A DNA stretch of 64,000 nt from CBDFKQ01 sp965248855. GTDB lineage: Bacteria > Bacteroidota > Bacteroidia > Cytophagales > 172606-1. Each line of letters starts with the position of its first letter. Position 1 is the first letter of the stretch. Shown here piece after piece: positions 61,419 to 64,000 of this stretch. The notes beneath the pieces were generated by a model. It was not told where the DNA came from and ran no database searches. It was given only the letters and a program-made list of their open reading frames with translations. The position numbers and the translations under genes are program-made. The stretch spans positions 62,001-126,000 of the forward strand of contig CBDFKQ010000004.1 in NCBI GenBank assembly GCA_965248855.1, written 5' to 3'.

Positions 61419-61892
61419 TTATACATTTTTAAGTATATCGATATCAAATTTTTTCATTTTAAGAAAAGCATTCATAACCTTTCCGGATTTCTCAGAATTG
61501 CTCATTAATTGGGGTAAAATGGAAGGAATTATCTGCCAGGAAACTCCATATTTATCTTTTAACCATCCACAATTCCCTTCATTGCCGCCATCGGTTAATT
61601 TTATCCAGTAATGATCAATTTCTTCCTGAGTGTCACAAAAGACCTGAAACGAAATGGCTTCATTAAATTTAAAAACCGGTCCGCCATTTAAAGCAGTAAA
61701 AGTTTGTCCGTTTATTTGGAAAGCAACCGTTAATGCAGTGCCTTCTTTCATACCATGTACTTCAAATCCTTCTTTTCCATATCTACTGATTGAATCTATC
61801 TTTGAATTTTTAAAAACAGAAGTATAAAAATTTACAGCCTCCTCTGCCTGATTATCGAACCATAAGCAGGGAATTATTTGACGTGTTTCCAT
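61419..61892 (-). CDS. VOC family protein (PhnB/3-dmu-9_3-mt-like)
   Basis: 157 residues: QIIPCLWFDNQAEEAVNFYTSVFKNSKI, SRYGKEG, ALTVAFQINGQTFTALNGGPVFKFNEAISFQVFC, YWIKLTDGG and CGWLKDKYGVSWQIIP. This is the PhnB-like branch of the vicinal-oxygen-chelate/glyoxalase fold; many members lack a known substrate. Nine bases after the SRPBCC gene on the same strand, so they form an operon; such pairs are common. Confidence 0.9.
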   Translation of the reverse strand: METRQIIPCLWFDNQAEEAVNFYTSVFKNSKIDSISRYGKEGFEVHGMKEGTALTVAFQINGQTFTALNGGPVFKFNEAISFQVFCDTQEEIDHYWIKLTDGGNEGNCGWLKDKYGVSWQIIPSILPQLMSNSEKSGKVMNAFLKMKKFDIDILKNV

Positions 61893-61901
61893 TTGTTTAT
61901 A

Positions 61902-62330
61902 TTAAGAATGTGATTCTGTATATTTTTTAAAATTATTAAGAATGGCCTGCCATCCATCTTTTTGCATTTCTATCGGGTTCTCTGCTTCTGTTTCAAATGT
62001 TTCTACTATTTTTATACCCATATCGGTTTTAATAAAAAGAATTTTTACTTTCCTGTTATCACCTAATGTGAAACTGATCAGTTCATTTATTTTTACTTCG
62101 TCATAAACTCCCCAAAAGTCAAAACCAAAGCTTTTATCCTTTGCTTCCATTTTTGTAAGAAATTTACCGCCAACTTTTAAATCATTTTCTGAATTAGTGG
62201 TATGCCAATCATCTGAAGCAGTATTCCATATTTTAATATGTTCGGGCTTTGTCCAACATTCCCAAATTTTTTCAATAGGTTTATAAACTAAAGCTTCAAT
62301 AGTTACTATGTTTGCATTTTTAGTTTCCAT
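61902..62330 (-). CDS. SRPBCC (AHSA1-like) domain protein
   Basis: 142 residues, START/Bet v 1-like fold: TIEALVYKPIEKIWECWTKPEHIKIWN, WHTTNSENDLKVGGKFLTKMEAKD and FETEAENPIEMQKDGWQAILNNFKKYTE. Belongs to the activator-of-Hsp90-like (AHSA1) proteins, small ligand-binding or stress-related proteins. First gene of an operon with the VOC protein. Confidence 0.9.
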   Translation of the reverse strand: METKNANIVTIEALVYKPIEKIWECWTKPEHIKIWNTASDDWHTTNSENDLKVGGKFLTKMEAKDKSFGFDFWGVYDEVKINELISFTLGDNRKVKILFIKTDMGIKIVETFETEAENPIEMQKDGWQAILNNFKKYTESHS

Positions 62331-62602
62331 CTTTTCTTTTTGAAAGTTTTAATTGTACAAATTTGGAATTAATATACAGAAAAGTCAGGTATTATAATGC
62401 CAACTTAAGGGGTTAAATGTGACATTATAAGATATGAAGATAATATTATAATTTATGTGTGAATATATTTCTATTTACTTTTTATAATCCGCGTGGGGTA
62501 AATGCATCAGCATTACAGCGAAAAATATAATTCAGGCATATTTTTTCATGAATCAAAAAAAGTCAAATTATGTATAATTTTTTATTAAAGCAGTGTAGTG
62601 TC

Positions 62603-64000
62603 TTACTTTTCACCATGTTCTGTATAAAACTCTTCAGTATCAACCAATGGTTCAATACTTTTTTCATTTTTAACGGAATCAAAAGATAAAAGAAGTGCCG
62701 GTAATAAAGTAAGGTTTGTTACCATTGCAATGAACATTGAAGCAGACATTAATATGCCTAAAGCAATTGTTCCCCCAAAACTTGAAAATGCAAAAATTAC
62801 AAACCCAAAAAATAAAATCATCGAATTGTAAATTATACTTGCTCCTGTTTCGCGAGTTGTAACAGAAACTGCATCCGATATACTTAATTTGTTATATTTT
62901 AATTCTTGTCTGTACCGTGCAAGGTAATGGGTGGATACATCTACAATAATTCCGAAAGAAATACTAAAAATCAAAGCTGTTGCCGGTTTCATTGGTATTC
63001 CTAAAAGTCCCATTAAACCTCCTGTAATTACAAGTGCAATTATATTTGGTATAAGACAAATTATAATAATTCTCACACTTGTAAATAAAAATGCAGTAAG
63101 CGCCGCAATAACTATTAGTGAAGAAATTAAACTTGAAAATAATCCTTCAGTTAAATACCTGTTTCCTTTAGTAAATAATAAGGTTGTGCCTGTTATGTTT
63201 ACTTTCATTTTTGTATCACCAAATACTTCTTTTATTGCCGGATTGATGGTGTTGCTTAAAAGAGTATCAAGTTTATAAGAACCCAAATCAGCTACTTTAA
63301 AAGAAATTCTAACTTTTTGTTGTGTAGAATCAATGAAAGATTTTATTAATTTATTACCGGTATCTTGAGTTTTAACATTTTCTTTTGATTTTTCAGATAA
63401 ATCCTTCATTGCTAAAAGGATTTGAGGACGATCTTGATTGGTTGGCAGATCAAAAAAATCCGGTGAATTATTATAATATCCCTGTCTTACTGCTTTTACA
63501 AATTGAACAACAGAAATAGGTTTAGATAAAGCAGGGCTCTGAGCAAGTTTTTTTTCAAACTCATTAATCTTTTGTAAATTTTTTAATTTTAATACACCTC
63601 TTTTTTCGCCGGTATCTACAACAACTTCCAAAGGCATAACCCCTTTAAAATTATTTTCAAAAAATATTAAATCTGATTTTACAATATCACCGGATGGAAG
63701 ATCGTCAAGCATTTTTGTTTCTGAAGTGACTTTTGTAATACCAAATATAGATATAGCAGTAAAAACTATTGTAACGGCATAAATACTTTTTGGATATGAT
63801 TTTGTGATTTTATCTATCCAATTAAGGGTCGCTGCCATACTTTCTGAATCCAAATATTTTAACCTTTTTTTATCGGGGTCGGGTAAATAAGAAAAGAAAG
63901 CAGGGATTAAAAAAAGTGAGATAAAAAATGCAACAAACACATTTACACCTGCTACAATACCAAATTCTGTTAAAATATCTACTCCATTTGTTATCCAAAC
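62603..64000 (-). CDS. RND/MMPL-type exporter, partial (5' end beyond window)
   Basis: The minus-strand frame is open to the last base, so the N-terminal half lies outside. The visible 465 residues contain the end of the first membrane half, a large periplasmic loop (GVLKLKNLQKINEFEKKL, GYYNNSPDFFDLP) and the second half with helices and the MMPL-type ATALIFSISFGIIVDVSTHYLARYRQEL, where the Asp in GIIVDVSTHY is the expected proton-relay residue. Exports lipids or other hydrophobic molecules. C-terminus ends with an acidic tail. An apparent GTG start at 63940 is internal. Confidence 0.9.
   Translation of the reverse strand, partial: VWITNGVDILTEFGIVAGVNVFVAFFISLFLIPAFFSYLPDPDKKRLKYLDSESMAATLNWIDKITKSYPKSIYAVTIVFTAISIFGITKVTSETKMLDDLPSGDIVKSDLIFFENNFKGVMPLEVVVDTGEKRGVLKLKNLQKINEFEKKLAQSPALSKPISVVQFVKAVRQGYYNNSPDFFDLPTNQDRPQILLAMKDLSEKSKENVKTQDTGNKLIKSFIDSTQQKVRISFKVADLGSYKLDTLLSNTINPAIKEVFGDTKMKVNITGTTLLFTKGNRYLTEGLFSSLISSLIVIAALTAFLFTSVRIIIICLIPNIIALVITGGLMGLLGIPMKPATALIFSISFGIIVDVSTHYLARYRQELKYNKLSISDAVSVTTRETGASIIYNSMILFFGFVIFAFSSFGGTIALGILMSASMFIAMVTNLTLLPALLLSFDSVKNEKSIEPLVDTEEFYTEHGEK

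Noticed and set aside
1..64000. CRISPR arrays, tRNA/rRNA genes, prophage or transposase genes
   Set aside because: No regularly spaced repeats, no cloverleaf with a T-arm consensus, and no integrase, transposase or phage structural protein was recognised on either strand.

Overview
This window is chromosomal DNA from a member of the Bacteroidota, most probably a Chitinophagaceae-like (Chitinophagia/Sphingobacteriia) bacterium. The DNA is AT-rich. Start codons are preceded by A-rich sequence rather than Shine-Dalgarno motifs, and several intergenic regions carry the Bacteroidota promoter pattern TTTG-N19/20-TAnnTTTG. The gene content fits: a GSCFA-domain protein, a DUF6807/PmoA-like protein, an alginate-export-type porin coupled to a NrtA-like ABC transporter, and a str cluster ending in rpsJ without tuf. 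The genus is inference; no rRNA or tRNA gene was seen.

Layout. (1) 1-7.1 kb: the end of a LytS-type sensor kinase, a lipoprotein, and a four-gene nitrate/sulfonate-type uptake operon (outer-membrane porin, NrtA-like binding protein, permease, ATPase) with its own promoter, a long leader and a terminator. (2) 7.2-13.7 kb: an accessory stretch with a two-gene membrane-protein operon (DUF3592-like plus a protein resembling a zinc ribbon without its cysteines), a DUF2726 protein, a TuaH-like glycosyltransferase, a GlxA-type regulator and an acyl-CoA thioesterase. (3) 14.2-33.0 kb: the large ribosomal protein/translation supercluster rpsL-rpsG-fusA-rpsJ, rplC to rpsN, and rpsH to rplQ, including secY, map, infA, rpmJ and rpoA. 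Terminator and promoter signals suggest it is read as at least three transcription units. (4) 33-43 kb: housekeeping genes (carA, nucleoside transporter, queuosine-precursor transporter, rnz, a STAS protein, purC), a class A beta-lactamase-like hydrolase, a DUF6807 protein, GSCFA, and a LolD-like ATPase gene split by a frameshift in an A10 tract. (5) 43-57 kb: hypothetical genes, a signal-less NMT1-type binding protein, a spore-maturation/nucleoside-recognition membrane protein, a PIG-L deacetylase, an MntA/HepT module, a sodium:solute symporter with a coupled 36-residue membrane peptide, an M20 amidohydrolase, murB, asnS, a RelB/RelE-like module and a TauE/SafE protein. (6) 57.7-64 kb: a Wzz/Wzc-like polysaccharide protein, two TerD paralogues, a VOC and an SRPBCC protein, and a partial RND/MMPL exporter running off the end.

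Most notable points. Both toxin-antitoxin modules keep an intact antitoxin beside a damaged toxin (catalytic Arg to Gly in HepT; frameshift in RelE). A LolD-like gene is interrupted exactly at a ten-A tract. A dispersed repeat carrying TTCGTACCTCA occurs at 13.8 and 37.5 kb. An imperfect 45-bp direct repeat flanks the 7.4-9.4 kb gene pair. I found no CRISPR array, prophage, transposase or integrase, and no clear complete new system.
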